Shown here one piece after another: positions 16,514 through 24,623 of a stretch of 64,000 nucleotides of DNA. The notes below the pieces were generated by a model that searched no databases, was not told the DNA's origin, and was given only the letters and a program-made list of their open reading frames with translations. The first letter of the stretch is position 1. Every line of letters starts with the position of its first letter. A program made the position numbers and the translations under genes. Origin of the DNA: Lachnospiraceae bacterium (lineage in GTDB: Bacteria; Bacillota; Clostridia; Lachnospirales; Lachnospiraceae); NCBI GenBank assembly GCA_017479935.1, contig JAFVBO010000101.1:1-64000 (forward strand). The letters run 5' to 3'.

Positions 16514-16563
16514 TCACTTACCTTTCTGTCAGGCAATGATAATGACATGGCAGATCATGCTTC

Positions 16564-16592
16564 TTGCGGCATTTCGCCTTGTGTGGTACAAT
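16564..16592 (+). promoter_or_regulatory. Promoter of the DUF4062 gene
   Basis: TTGCGG (16564-16569) and TACAAT (16587-16592) are 17 bases apart, 38 bases before the ATG at 16630. This shows that the reading frame open from 16564 is not translated from its first codon. Confidence 0.6.
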
Positions 16593-16629
16593 AGGAGAGA
16601 TTAAGAAATGGCGGAGGCTTTTAAAGGGT

Positions 16630-19600
16630 ATGAAAAAGGTCAGTATCTTTTTGGGGATATCATTTGAAGACATGTACTCAGAACGGGACTTCCTGTATGC
16701 GGAAGTTTTCCCGGAGCTGAAAAAATGGTGCCGGGACAGAAAACTGGCCCTGGAGATTCTGGATCCGGGCTATGACATGACGGAAGAGAAATGCCGCATG
16801 AACGCCATGAGTCTTCTGATCAGCCTGAAGGGGATTGACCGGTGCCGCCCGTTCTTTCTGGGATTTTTAGGGCAGCACCGTGGGTACATTCCCAAGGTGG
16901 AGGAGATTGCGCCGGATACGTACAGACAGTATCCCGGGCTGGAGCAGTATATCGGAAGCCATTCGTTTCTGGAGCTTTGCCTGATCCACGCGATCTTGGA
17001 TCCCATGGCGGAAAAGCTGTTTCCGGCTACCCACTGCATCCTGTATGAGCGCGAGCCGGATTATCTTCCGGCGCTACTAAAGGCGCATCCGAAGCTGCGG
17101 TACGCGTATACCAACGAGCCGACGAAGAAATCCTTGTTCTCGCGCGAAAACCGGATCCAGACGGAGGAGATGAACCATTTCCGCAGCATCGCGTCGGAGC
17201 GGGCGCTCTTGGTGCGCTACCACGCGGACTGGGATCCGGAGAAGAGCACGCCGGAGCTGTATGAATATGAGGGCGCTGACTATTCCGCGGGCGGGCTGAC
17301 CGGATTTCGCATTCCAGCCCAGTTCCTGACCGGAAAGGGGGCCGGCTCCATGATGGATCAGATTCTGCCGCCGCAGAGTCTGAAGGAGCATATTTTAAGC
17401 CAGCTGGAAGATGCCATCACGGAAGAGCTCCCGTATCTTCCGGACACGGAATTCAAGAAGAACGGCGCGGAAGCGGACGCGACGGATTCGCTTTACGTGG
17501 ATACGATGAAGCTCATCTCCGAGGAGAACCGGACGAAGTTAAAGAACCTGCCCGGATTTGACGATCCGGTCTACCGGATGGTGATCCTGAAAGAGCTGCG
17601 CGAGTATCCGGACACGGAAGCGTTTATGAACAGCCTGGAGAGCGTCTACGGCACGACGCCGAAGGAAGCGTTTGACGGAATGCTGCGGCGCCTGCTTCGC
17701 CCGGCCGGCCGGGAGTGGTTGAAAGAGCTGCTGGGGTTCCTTGTCTTTCATCCGGGCGGCGTCATCTGGGAAAAGCTCCCCGGGTGGATGCAGAGCTATG
17801 AAGGCAAGACCGTTCCCATCAAGCTGCCGGCGGAATCGAAGAAGGTTCTGTACTATCTGGCGGATTTTCTGTCGACGGACGAGAAGGGAATCTATTGTTA
17901 TTATGAGAGCATGAAAAAAGCGGGGGAGGCAATCTTAAAGGAGGATGAGCCTTCGTTCCACCGCGCCCTGACGCAGGAATACTTAAAAGAGTGCAAGCCA
18001 GTGGGAGACACCTTAAATGCCTGCGACTTTTCCGGGGAGGATCCGGACAGCTACGCCGGGCTTTCCTGGCATGCGGCGCATGCGCAGGTAGAGCTCCTAG
18101 AAGCGCTGCTGAACAATCCGTATTTCATCATGAAGAAGGCCGCGCTTTGCGGGATGACCGGGGTGCTCGGCGACTTTTCGCTTTTGTCCTTAAGCCCCAG
18201 GAAGGATGAGTTTAAGCAATTATCCCGCATTCTTCAGCTTTCCCGGGATATCTTAAATGAGGATCCGGAGCAGCTGTACGGCCAACTTCTGCTCAAGAAA
18301 AATGAAAAGCCGGATGCCCGGATCGACGAGATGCTGGATATTCTTAGGGAGGATCATCGCAAGCCCCGCCTGCTGCCCATCCAGAAATACGGGGAGGACG
18401 CGGATTCGCCGCTTCAGAATCGGTTCCGGGTTCTGCTGAAGAAGTCCGGGGAGGAAGCCGTGTTCTGGAATCACTCGCTGATCGTGCGGCAGCAGGATAC
18501 CTATACGTTGTATGATAAGTTTACCGGCCGCATCCGGAAGAAAGGGGCTTTTCCGCTTCCGAAGGGACACATGCAGCTTTGCGGTGGCGCGCTCATTGCG
18601 GCGGGCACCCTGGCGGATCCGGTGTACGGGCTTTCCTCGGATGGCTTTACGTTCACGGAGCTCCTTCCCGCCAGGGAGGATGAGACGGAGAGCGGGCAGG
18701 CGTATTTCTATGTGGAGAACGAAAATCTGCGCATGGCGGCCATCCGCAAAGGGACGGTGCTCTGCTTCTTTAACGCCTCCACAGGAGAACTCATCCGCGA
18801 AAAGGACCTCGAAGACCCTTCGGAGCTCCTGGAGATGGACGAAGCGGTTTACCTGTTAAAGGAACATGTGCGAAGCTCTTTAGCGGCAGGTGCCGCCGCT
18901 TCAGACGAAGCAAAGCAGCCCGCAAGCGCTGACGGAAATGCCGAGACGGAAGAGTTGATCCGGCTTTCCTTATATGAGCGCGCGACGGACCGCCTGCTGG
19001 GCCGGACCCATTTCCCGGCTGGAGAACCGTTCACGGCCTCACTCACCGAGGAGTTTGTGCTCTGCCATACGGATCAGGAGGCGGTGGTCTTTCGGAAAAA
19101 GAATGGCGAAGTTGTGCTGCACCTGCCGGAAGCGGGAAGGGAAAAGCGCATTCCCAACGGCCTCTACGCGGATGAAGAATACCTTTTTGTCGCCTTGGAC
19201 AACGGGTATGTAGACCTGTACCATACGTCCCCCGTCGCCCTGGCTGGGTGTTTGAAACTGGGGGACGCCGCGATCCGCCAGCTTTCCTCCAACGCCGCGT
19301 GCGTGTATACGCTCGATGCCAACGGCGTGGTCAACGTGTGGGACCGGAATCGGCTGTCCCGCCGCGAGACCGAGGTGAGTCCGGAGGACAAAAAGACGCT
19401 GGATGTCTTCCAGGCGAACGGTTCGGTCTATACGTTCAGCAAGACCGCCTCTCGGGTGTTAAGTCCCGTGAACTTAAAAGTTGTGCGCCGGGGCGTCGGC
19501 ATTACCCATTACAATCCGGAACTCGAATTAAAACGCTATCTGATCAGCTGGAGCACCGATCCGCTCACGCTTTCTCTGTACAACACGGAGACTCTCCAGA

Positions 19601-20451
19601 ACGATTATACCTGCCGCGTAAAGCCTCCGGAAGGATACACAGCGGAGGATCTGGTCAAGGTCTATTGGAAGGATACCACGTCCTATTTTCTGTTTGTCCG
19701 GGAGAACGGGAATGTGGCCGTTCTGCTTCTGGACATGAATACGGATTCGATTCTGAGGGTGGTGGAACTGCCCGATATGCGTGTGAATCCGCAGATCTTT
19801 TTCGCGGAAAACAGGGTCTTTCTGTTCTCGGAATATGCCGAGAAGGGACGCTACTCGTATCCGGGCGAGTGCTGGTGCGAGATCCGGGATCTGGAGGAAG
19901 ACGGAACGCGCTTCTACATTCCGCTTGAAAAGGGAACGCAGGTCAGCGGCGCGTTTGTGGATGAAAAGGAACTCGTGATGATCTACCGCGGCACCTCAAA
20001 CGGAGAGGTGAAGCAGGATCTTTTAACGGTCAATCTGACCTCGTATCTGCAGAAAAAGCGCAGCGGAGAGCTCGTGACATCCGCCCTGCATCACATGGAG
20101 CAGATCCCGGATGGCGAGGTCAAGCTGGTACACATGCAGAACCATATCGCGCTGTATCAGTACGAGGATGGCGGGTATTTCCTGTACCGCTCCGAGACCG
20201 GGGAAATCTGGCACGAGGAGTCGCGCAAAGGAGCCCGCATCATCTCCGCCAGCCTTGGCAAGGGAAACTGTTTCCTGGCCAGGGAAAATGGGGTGATCGA
20301 GTACGTAAGCTATGAGGATGAGAGCGCGTTTTGCCGGGCCAGCTTAGACCAGCCGGTCAAGAAGATTTTAGGCACCGGCGCGGGCCTTGTGACAGCCTGG
20401 ACCGCGGATGACACGCTGATCAGCTTTCAGGTGGAACGCGCCAGAAATTAA
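16630..20451 (+). CDS. Large DUF4062 / beta-propeller protein, possible defence or signalling factor
   Basis: The protein is 1273 aa. Its first ~95 residues match the DUF4062 pattern seen at the N-terminus of STAND-type proteins such as NWD1 and TEP1: a VSIFLG strand, a SFEDMYSERD helix, VFPEL and RCRPFFLGFLG.HRGY. In those proteins a NACHT NTPase follows. Here the middle (about 100-580) is helical and no Walker A motif was found. Residues about 600-1273 show repeated beta-strand blades with Gly/Asp turns, like a WD40/PQQ propeller. No signal peptide or membrane segment. It has its own promoter and stands alone. Role unknown; conflict or sensing is inference. Confidence 0.7.
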   Translation: MKKVSIFLGISFEDMYSERDFLYAEVFPELKKWCRDRKLALEILDPGYDMTEEKCRMNAMSLLISLKGIDRCRPFFLGFLGQHRGYIPKVEEIAPDTYRQYPGLEQYIGSHSFLELCLIHAILDPMAEKLFPATHCILYEREPDYLPALLKAHPKLRYAYTNEPTKKSLFSRENRIQTEEMNHFRSIASERALLVRYHADWDPEKSTPELYEYEGADYSAGGLTGFRIPAQFLTGKGAGSMMDQILPPQSLKEHILSQLEDAITEELPYLPDTEFKKNGAEADATDSLYVDTMKLISEENRTKLKNLPGFDDPVYRMVILKELREYPDTEAFMNSLESVYGTTPKEAFDGMLRRLLRPAGREWLKELLGFLVFHPGGVIWEKLPGWMQSYEGKTVPIKLPAESKKVLYYLADFLSTDEKGIYCYYESMKKAGEAILKEDEPSFHRALTQEYLKECKPVGDTLNACDFSGEDPDSYAGLSWHAAHAQVELLEALLNNPYFIMKKAALCGMTGVLGDFSLLSLSPRKDEFKQLSRILQLSRDILNEDPEQLYGQLLLKKNEKPDARIDEMLDILREDHRKPRLLPIQKYGEDADSPLQNRFRVLLKKSGEEAVFWNHSLIVRQQDTYTLYDKFTGRIRKKGAFPLPKGHMQLCGGALIAAGTLADPVYGLSSDGFTFTELLPAREDETESGQAYFYVENENLRMAAIRKGTVLCFFNASTGELIREKDLEDPSELLEMDEAVYLLKEHVRSSLAAGAAASDEAKQPASADGNAETEELIRLSLYERATDRLLGRTHFPAGEPFTASLTEEFVLCHTDQEAVVFRKKNGEVVLHLPEAGREKRIPNGLYADEEYLFVALDNGYVDLYHTSPVALAGCLKLGDAAIRQLSSNAACVYTLDANGVVNVWDRNRLSRRETEVSPEDKKTLDVFQANGSVYTFSKTASRVLSPVNLKVVRRGVGITHYNPELELKRYLISWSTDPLTLSLYNTETLQNDYTCRVKPPEGYTAEDLVKVYWKDTTSYFLFVRENGNVAVLLLDMNTDSILRVVELPDMRVNPQIFFAENRVFLFSEYAEKGRYSYPGECWCEIRDLEEDGTRFYIPLEKGTQVSGAFVDEKELVMIYRGTSNGEVKQDLLTVNLTSYLQKKRSGELVTSALHHMEQIPDGEVKLVHMQNHIALYQYEDGGYFLYRSETGEIWHEESRKGARIISASLGKGNCFLARENGVIEYVSYEDESAFCRASLDQPVKKILGTGAGLVTAWTADDTLISFQVERARN

Positions 20452-20466
20452 ACACGTCCCGCGAGG

Positions 20467-20511
20467 CTGTCGCACAAATACTGACGCCACATATTCAAAT
20501 GTGTGCGACAG
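20467..20511 (+). terminator. Hairpin after the DUF4062 gene
   Basis: CTGTCGCACA and TGTGCGACAG form a 10-bp perfect stem 16 bases past the stop codon. No T-run follows, so it may terminate weakly or protect the 3' end. Confidence 0.5.
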
Positions 20512-20539
20512 TCACATGGCTGACGCAAGGGAGTAAAAC

Positions 20540-21022
20540 ATGCTGCAGATCGATCTGGTTTGTGTAGGGAAAATCAAGGAGAGCTTTTACCGCGACGCCA
20601 TTGCGGAATACGTAAAGCGCCTCTCTAGGTACGCGAAGGTGGAAATCCGGGAAGCGGAAGATGAAAAGACGCCGGATAAAGCCTCCGAAAAAGAGGAGGA
20701 GCAGATCAAAAAACGCGAGGGGGAGCGAATCTTAAAGCTCATCCGGGATCATTCGTATGTCATCGCGCTGGCCATCGATGGCCGTGCCTACGACAGCCCC
20801 TCGCTGGCGGCCCACTTAGATCAGCTCGCCGCGAGCGGCGCCGGGCGCCTTGCCTTTGTCATCGGCGGCTCTTTGGGGCTTTCCAAGGAAGTGCTCTCCC
20901 GGGCGGACGAGAAGATCAGCTTTTCGGCGCTCACCTTCCCGCACCAGCTGATGCGCGTGATCCTGTTAGAGCAGATCTATCGCAGTTTTCGCATCATCAG
21001 CGGGGAACCCTATCACAAGTAA
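20540..21022 (+). CDS. rlmH: 23S rRNA (pseudouridine1915-N3)-methyltransferase
   Basis: RlmH is a SPOUT-fold methyltransferase that methylates pseudouridine 1915 in helix 69 of 23S rRNA on assembled 70S ribosomes. The length of 160 aa is usual. The SAM-binding knot motif FVIGGSLGLS (about residues 109-118) and the invariant C-terminal segment ending in SGEPYHK are present. The start has GGGAG upstream. It is followed by the inverted copy of the two-hairpin repeat. Confidence 0.95.
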   Translation: MLQIDLVCVGKIKESFYRDAIAEYVKRLSRYAKVEIREAEDEKTPDKASEKEEEQIKKREGERILKLIRDHSYVIALAIDGRAYDSPSLAAHLDQLAASGAGRLAFVIGGSLGLSKEVLSRADEKISFSALTFPHQLMRVILLEQIYRSFRIISGEPYHK

Positions 21023-21028
21023 AGTCTT

Positions 21029-21115
21029 GTAACTGCTCAGTACCTGAGCGGTTACGAATTCACAGGCCATACGCTTCGCGTGTTGCCTGTGGATCGGTGT
21101 GCCAACTTTTGCAAC
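21029..21115 (-). repeat. Two-hairpin intergenic repeat element, copy 2 (inverted)
   Basis: The reverse complement matches copy 1 (47-137): AAAGTTGGCA, then a CCACAGGC-type stem, then GTAAC.GCTCAGGT.CTGAGCAGTTAC. It starts seven bases past the rlmH stop and ends just before the promoter at 21125. Because the copies differ at many loop and some arm positions, they are not a recent duplication. Confidence 0.75.
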
Positions 21116-21124
21116 CTTTCGTTC

Positions 21125-21153
21125 TTTACAAACGAAAGGCCTTCTGCTATAAT
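21125..21153 (+). promoter_or_regulatory. Promoter of the Asp23-nusB cluster
   Basis: TTTACA (21125-21130) and TATAAT (21148-21153) are separated by 17 bases. The start codon at 21285 is about 125 bases beyond the expected start site, leaving a long structured leader. Confidence 0.65.
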
Positions 21154-21168
21154 GCCAAAGACGATATG

Positions 21169-21277
21169 CATTTTTACCGCCTCAAAAGAGGCATCCTGTA
21201 TGGAGGGTAGCACCTGTGGCTTTAGGCAGCTCGATAATGTTGAGCCCTTTGGGCAGCAGGTTTGTTAGGAGGTTTTG
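21169..21277 (+). promoter_or_regulatory. Structured 5' leader before the Asp23-family gene
   Basis: The leader holds a GCCTC-AAAA-GAGGC hairpin, then a larger fold in which ACCTG (about 21210) pairs with CAGGT (about 21256) around an inner GCTC/GAGC stem. AGGAGG follows at once. I could not match it to a named riboswitch. A short reading frame through it has no convincing ribosome site. Confidence 0.3.
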
Positions 21278-21284
21278 AAACAAG

Positions 21285-21674
21285 ATGGAAGAAGCAACCG
21301 AATACATGAACGCAAATCCGGAAGAGGGAGAGGACCAGGTTGGTCATGTCATGATCGCGGATGACGTCATTGCCCTGATTGTTGCTTTCGCCGTGACGGA
21401 AACGGAAGGCGTGGCTTCTCTGATGGGTAACATTACCGCGGACGCAGTAGGAAAGCAGAGCCGGAAAGCCCTTTCCAAAGGGATCCGTGTGGAAAAGAAC
21501 GACGGCTCTGTAACAGCCGAAGTCAGCATTTATGTTTCTTACGGATATAATATTCCGGAAGTTTGTCTGGCGGTTCAGGAAAAGGTGAAAACAGCGGTGG
21601 AGAATATGACCGGCCTTTCGGTGGAAGAGGTCAATATTCAGGTCGCCGGCGTGAACGTTGAAAACAAAAAATAA
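21285..21674 (+). CDS. Asp23/Gls24 family envelope stress response protein
   Basis: A 129-aa small soluble protein of the Asp23/Gls24 (DUF322) family. Staphylococcal Asp23 sits at the cytoplasmic membrane through a partner, and clostridial paralogues are regularly found before nusB. The core pattern is visible: IADDVIALIVAFAVTETEGVASL, SIYVSYGYNIPEVCLAVQEKV and VNIQVAGVNV. AGGAGG lies upstream and a terminator (21692-21730) follows, so nusB may depend partly on read-through or another promoter. Confidence 0.88.
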   Translation: MEEATEYMNANPEEGEDQVGHVMIADDVIALIVAFAVTETEGVASLMGNITADAVGKQSRKALSKGIRVEKNDGSVTAEVSIYVSYGYNIPEVCLAVQEKVKTAVENMTGLSVEEVNIQVAGVNVENKK

Positions 21675-21691
21675 GACATCGACAACTGAAG

Positions 21692-21730
21692 AGGCGTTTT
21701 CTTTCCACAAAGAAGACGCCTTTGCTTTTA
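21692..21730 (+). terminator. Terminator after the Asp23-family gene
   Basis: AGGCGT-TTTCTTT and AAAGAA-GACGCCT form a stem around CCAC, followed by TTGCTTTTA. It lies 38 bases before the nusB start. Confidence 0.7.
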
Positions 21731-21767
21731 TTCACATAAAAAGCCCCATTGTAAGGAGATATTTTAC

Positions 21768-22217
21768 ATGACAACGAGACGGGAACTCAGGGAGCATGCA
21801 TTCTGTATGCTGTTTACCGGCGGGTTTTATGAAACGGAAGAGGCCAGATTGCAGACGGATCTGTATGTGCAGGAGCTGTCTGAGATGAATGAGGATGACG
21901 CGGGAGAGCGGGAATGGAAACGCCTTCCCGATTTGTCGGAAGAGGAAAGAAAGAGCCTCACGGAAAAGGTGAAAGCCATTCTGGCGCGGGTTCCGGAACT
22001 GGACGAACGCATCAACGCGGTATCCACCGGTTGGAAAACCACCCGTATGAGCCGGGTGGATCTCACCCTGATCCGGCTGGCTCTGTACGAGATGCTGTAC
22101 GATGATACGGTTCCGGTGAAGGTCGCCATCAACGAAGCGGTCGAGATCGCCAAGAAATACGGAGGAGCGGATTCTCCTTCCTTCATCAACGGCATCCTGG
22201 CCAGACTGGTCGTTTAG
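21768..22217 (+). CDS. nusB: Transcription antitermination factor NusB
   Basis: NusB binds boxA RNA with NusE (S10) and supports rRNA antitermination. The 149-aa helical protein shows the N-terminal RRELREHAFCMLF motif and the C-terminal pattern VAINEAVEIAKKYGG..SPSFINGILARL, both diagnostic. It is longer than minimal NusB through an acidic insert at about residues 45-65. It starts the operon that continues with xseA, xseB, ispA and onward. Confidence 0.95.
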   Translation: MTTRRELREHAFCMLFTGGFYETEEARLQTDLYVQELSEMNEDDAGEREWKRLPDLSEEERKSLTEKVKAILARVPELDERINAVSTGWKTTRMSRVDLTLIRLALYEMLYDDTVPVKVAINEAVEIAKKYGGADSPSFINGILARLVV

Positions 22218-22232
22218 AAAAAGGATTTGGCC

Positions 22233-23432
22233 GTGGCAAGTATTTATTCGGTATCGCAGATCAATGCCTATCTGCGGAATATGTTTGAACAGGATTTTCT
22301 TCTTCGCCGGGTGACGGTTCGCGGAGAGATCAGCAACTGTAAATAACACCCCAGCGGGCACATTTACTTTACGCTGAAGGACGAAGAGGGAACGCTTTCC
22401 GCCGTCATGTTTGCCAGCAGAAGGCGGCTCCTGAAATTTCAGCTCGAAAACGGGCAGCAGGTGCTGATCACCGGAAGCATTCAGATTTATGAGGCAGCCG
22501 GGAAGGTGCAGCTGTACGCGGATTCCGCCGCGCTTGACGGCGTGGGCGATCTGCATGCGCGTTTTATGCAGCTGAAGACGAAGCTGGAAGAAATGGGCAT
22601 GTTTGCCGAAGAATATAAGAAGCCAATCCCCACCTTTGTTAAGACGGTTGGCATTGTGACGGCCGATACGGGCGCCGCGATCCGGGATATCATCAACATC
22701 GCGTCCCGGCGAAATCCTTCGGTCCAGCTGATTTTATGCCCTGCGCAGGTGCAGGGAGAGGGGGCGGCCCTCAGCATCGCAAACGGCATCGCGCGCTTAG
22801 ACGCGCTGGGACTGGACTGCCTGATTGTCGGGCGCGGCGGCGGCTCCATGGAGGATCTGTGGGCCTTTAACGAGGAAATTGTGGCGGAAGCCATTTTTAA
22901 CTGCCATACGCCGGTGGTTTCGGCGGTCGGGCACGAGACGGATTTTACGATTGCGGACTTTGTCGCGGACCTGCGGGCGCCGACACCTTCCGCGGCGGCG
23001 GAGCTCGTCATTTTCGAGGCCAGAAAGGTTCTGGATCAGCTGGCGGACTATGAGGAGCGGCTGGATGCCGATATGGAAGGTATTTTGTATGACTGGAAGA
23101 ACGCGCTCAAAAAAGCGCATCTGACTCTGCTGCTTCACAGCCCGGAAAGCCGACTGGAGCAAATTCGCCAGACGATGGCCAAGCAGGAACTGCGCCTTCA
23201 AAACGCCATGAAAGAAAAGCTGACCTCGGGAAAGCACGCGCTTGCCCTGATGGCGCAGCGCCTGGAGCGTTTGTCGCCGCTTTCGCATTTTCGAGGAGGC
23301 TATGCGTTTGTCTCCGATGCAGCCGGTCACCCGGTGAAAGAGGCGCTTTCGTTAGAAGAAGGAGCGAAAATCCGGGTATGCCTGGAGGATGGCTATGCAC
23401 TCACCGAGGTTTTGGAGACTTCGGTGTATTAG
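22233..23432 (+). pseudogene. xseA: Exodeoxyribonuclease VII large subunit, interrupted by an in-frame TAA
   Basis: XseA with XseB degrades single-stranded DNA. The full frame from GTG 22233 (AAGGA upstream, 15 bases past nusB) would give about 399 aa, the normal length. Codon 38 (22344-22346) is TAA. The frame stays fully XseA-like on both sides: RGEISNCK before it and HPSGHIYFTLKDE after it. The codon stands where relatives, as I recall them, have Tyr, so a single base change (TAC or TAT to TAA) explains it. Re-initiation at ATG 22407 would give 341 aa lacking most of the N-terminal OB-fold. The catalytic core and C-terminus look intact. Recent mutation, read-through or sequencing error are all possible. 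Confidence 0.85.
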
Positions 23433-23501
23433 TTGCGTCGTCCATGAACTTATTTGCAAGAAAACTGGCGGATCCCGCGTAAGTGAAAGGGAAGACTGGT
23501 T

Positions 23502-23747
23502 ATGAAAAAGAACGCGGAAGAAATACAGGAGAACAGGAAGGAGAGCGCTCCTTTGTCCCTGGAAGAAAATATGGAACAGTTAAAGAACGTTTTGCAGGAT
23601 TTGGAGAGCGGCGAGCATTCACTTGAAGAGTCGTTTTCGCTGTATGAGAAAGGAATCAAGCTCGTGCGGCAGGCGAACGCGCAGATCGACCTGGTGGAAA
23701 AGAAGATCCAGGTCTTAAAGGAGGACGGTTCCTATGGAGACCTTTAA
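23502..23747 (+). CDS. xseB: Exodeoxyribonuclease VII small subunit
   Basis: The 81-aa XseB has the usual helical hairpin with the motifs SLEENMEQLKNVLQDLESG and SLEESFSLYEKGIKLV. It binds XseA along its coiled coil. The gene is intact although xseA upstream has a stop codon. Its last 14 bases overlap the start of the prenyltransferase gene, which shows co-translation. Confidence 0.93.
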   Translation: MKKNAEEIQENRKESAPLSLEENMEQLKNVLQDLESGEHSLEESFSLYEKGIKLVRQANAQIDLVEKKIQVLKEDGSYGDL

Positions 23748-24621
23748 GGAAACCCTGGTAAGACGGACGCGGGAGGTAGAGGAGATTGTCACGTCCTACC
23801 TGCCGAACGAAGAAGGCCATCAGAAAACGGTTCTGACGGCCATGAATTACAGCGTGCTCGCAGGCGGAAAGCGTCTGCGCCCGCTTCTGATGCAGGAAAC
23901 CTACCGCCTTTTGGGCGGAAACGGCCAGGAAATTGAGCCGTTTATGGCCGCCATGGAGATGATCCACACGGCCTCCCTGGTGCACGATGACCTTCCCGCC
24001 ATGGACGGGGACGAGTACCGCCGCGGGAAAAAGACGACCTGGGTGACATTTGGAGAAGACATGGGGATCCTCGCAGGGGATGCCCTGATGATTTATGCGT
24101 TTGAAACGGCAGCGAAAGCGTTTTCCATGACCGCTCATCCGGACCGCGTGGGAAAAGCCCTCGAGGTTTTGGCGAATAAAACCGGCATTTACGGGATGAT
24201 CGGCGGGCAGACCGTGGACGTGGAACTGACCGACAAGCCAATCCCGGCCGACAAGCTGGCCTTCATCTATGAACTGAAAACCGGGGCGCTCTTAGAGGCC
24301 TCCATGATGATCGGGGCGATCCTTTCCGGCGCCACTAAAGAGCAGGTAGACCTCGTGAGGCACGTTGCCTCCCGCTTAGGGCTGGCGTTTCAGATTCAGG
24401 ACGATATCCTGGATGTGACGTCGTCCACCGAGGTGCTGGGAAAACCGGTGATGAGCGATGAAAAGAACCATAAAACCACCTATGTGACGCTGTTTGGGCT
24501 GGAAAAGGCCAGGGAACGGGTAAAGGAAGTCAGCCTTGAAGCGATCGGCGCTTTAAAAACGCTTCCGCCCAACGATTTCCTGCATGAGCTGATCAAAGCC
24601 CTGATCACAAGGGAGAAGTAA
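23734..24621 (+). CDS. ispA: Polyprenyl synthetase (farnesyl/geranylgeranyl diphosphate synthase)
   Basis: Condenses isopentenyl diphosphate with allylic diphosphates to make C15-C20 precursors for undecaprenyl and other isoprenoids. The 295-aa all-helical protein has the first Asp-rich motif in VHDDLPAMDGDEYRRGK, the second in FQIQDDILD, and the GGKRLRP motif. Chain length is not certain from sequence. It lies directly before dxs, which supplies IPP precursors, so pathway and operon agree. Confidence 0.93.
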   Translation: METFKETLVRRTREVEEIVTSYLPNEEGHQKTVLTAMNYSVLAGGKRLRPLLMQETYRLLGGNGQEIEPFMAAMEMIHTASLVHDDLPAMDGDEYRRGKKTTWVTFGEDMGILAGDALMIYAFETAAKAFSMTAHPDRVGKALEVLANKTGIYGMIGGQTVDVELTDKPIPADKLAFIYELKTGALLEASMMIGAILSGATKEQVDLVRHVASRLGLAFQIQDDILDVTSSTEVLGKPVMSDEKNHKTTYVTLFGLEKARERVKEVSLEAIGALKTLPPNDFLHELIKALITREK

Positions 24622-24623
24622 TC

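Larger units (their letters stand above)
15530..16563. other. Gene-free region of repeats between the kinase and DUF4062 genes
   Basis: About one kilobase filled by array C1, the lone B-type hairpin and the 350-bp palindrome. Short open frames through it encode repeated peptides and are not genes. No transposase remnant was seen. Confidence 0.8.

Noticed and set aside
16630-17000. TIR or SIR2 effector domain at the start of the DUF4062 gene
   Set aside because: The segment has a similar strand-helix start, but residues such as the TIR catalytic Glu context or the SIR2 NAD motif are not seen; the RCRPFFLGFLG pattern fits DUF4062 better.
21080-21268. 62-codon ORF rich in Cys before the Asp23 gene
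   Set aside because: It starts inside the dispersed repeat, crosses the promoter and leader stems, and has no ribosome site.
22407-23432. xseA simply starting at ATG 22407
   Set aside because: The upstream 37 codons plus the codons after the stop match the conserved N-terminal domain in the same frame, and a ribosome site precedes GTG 22233.
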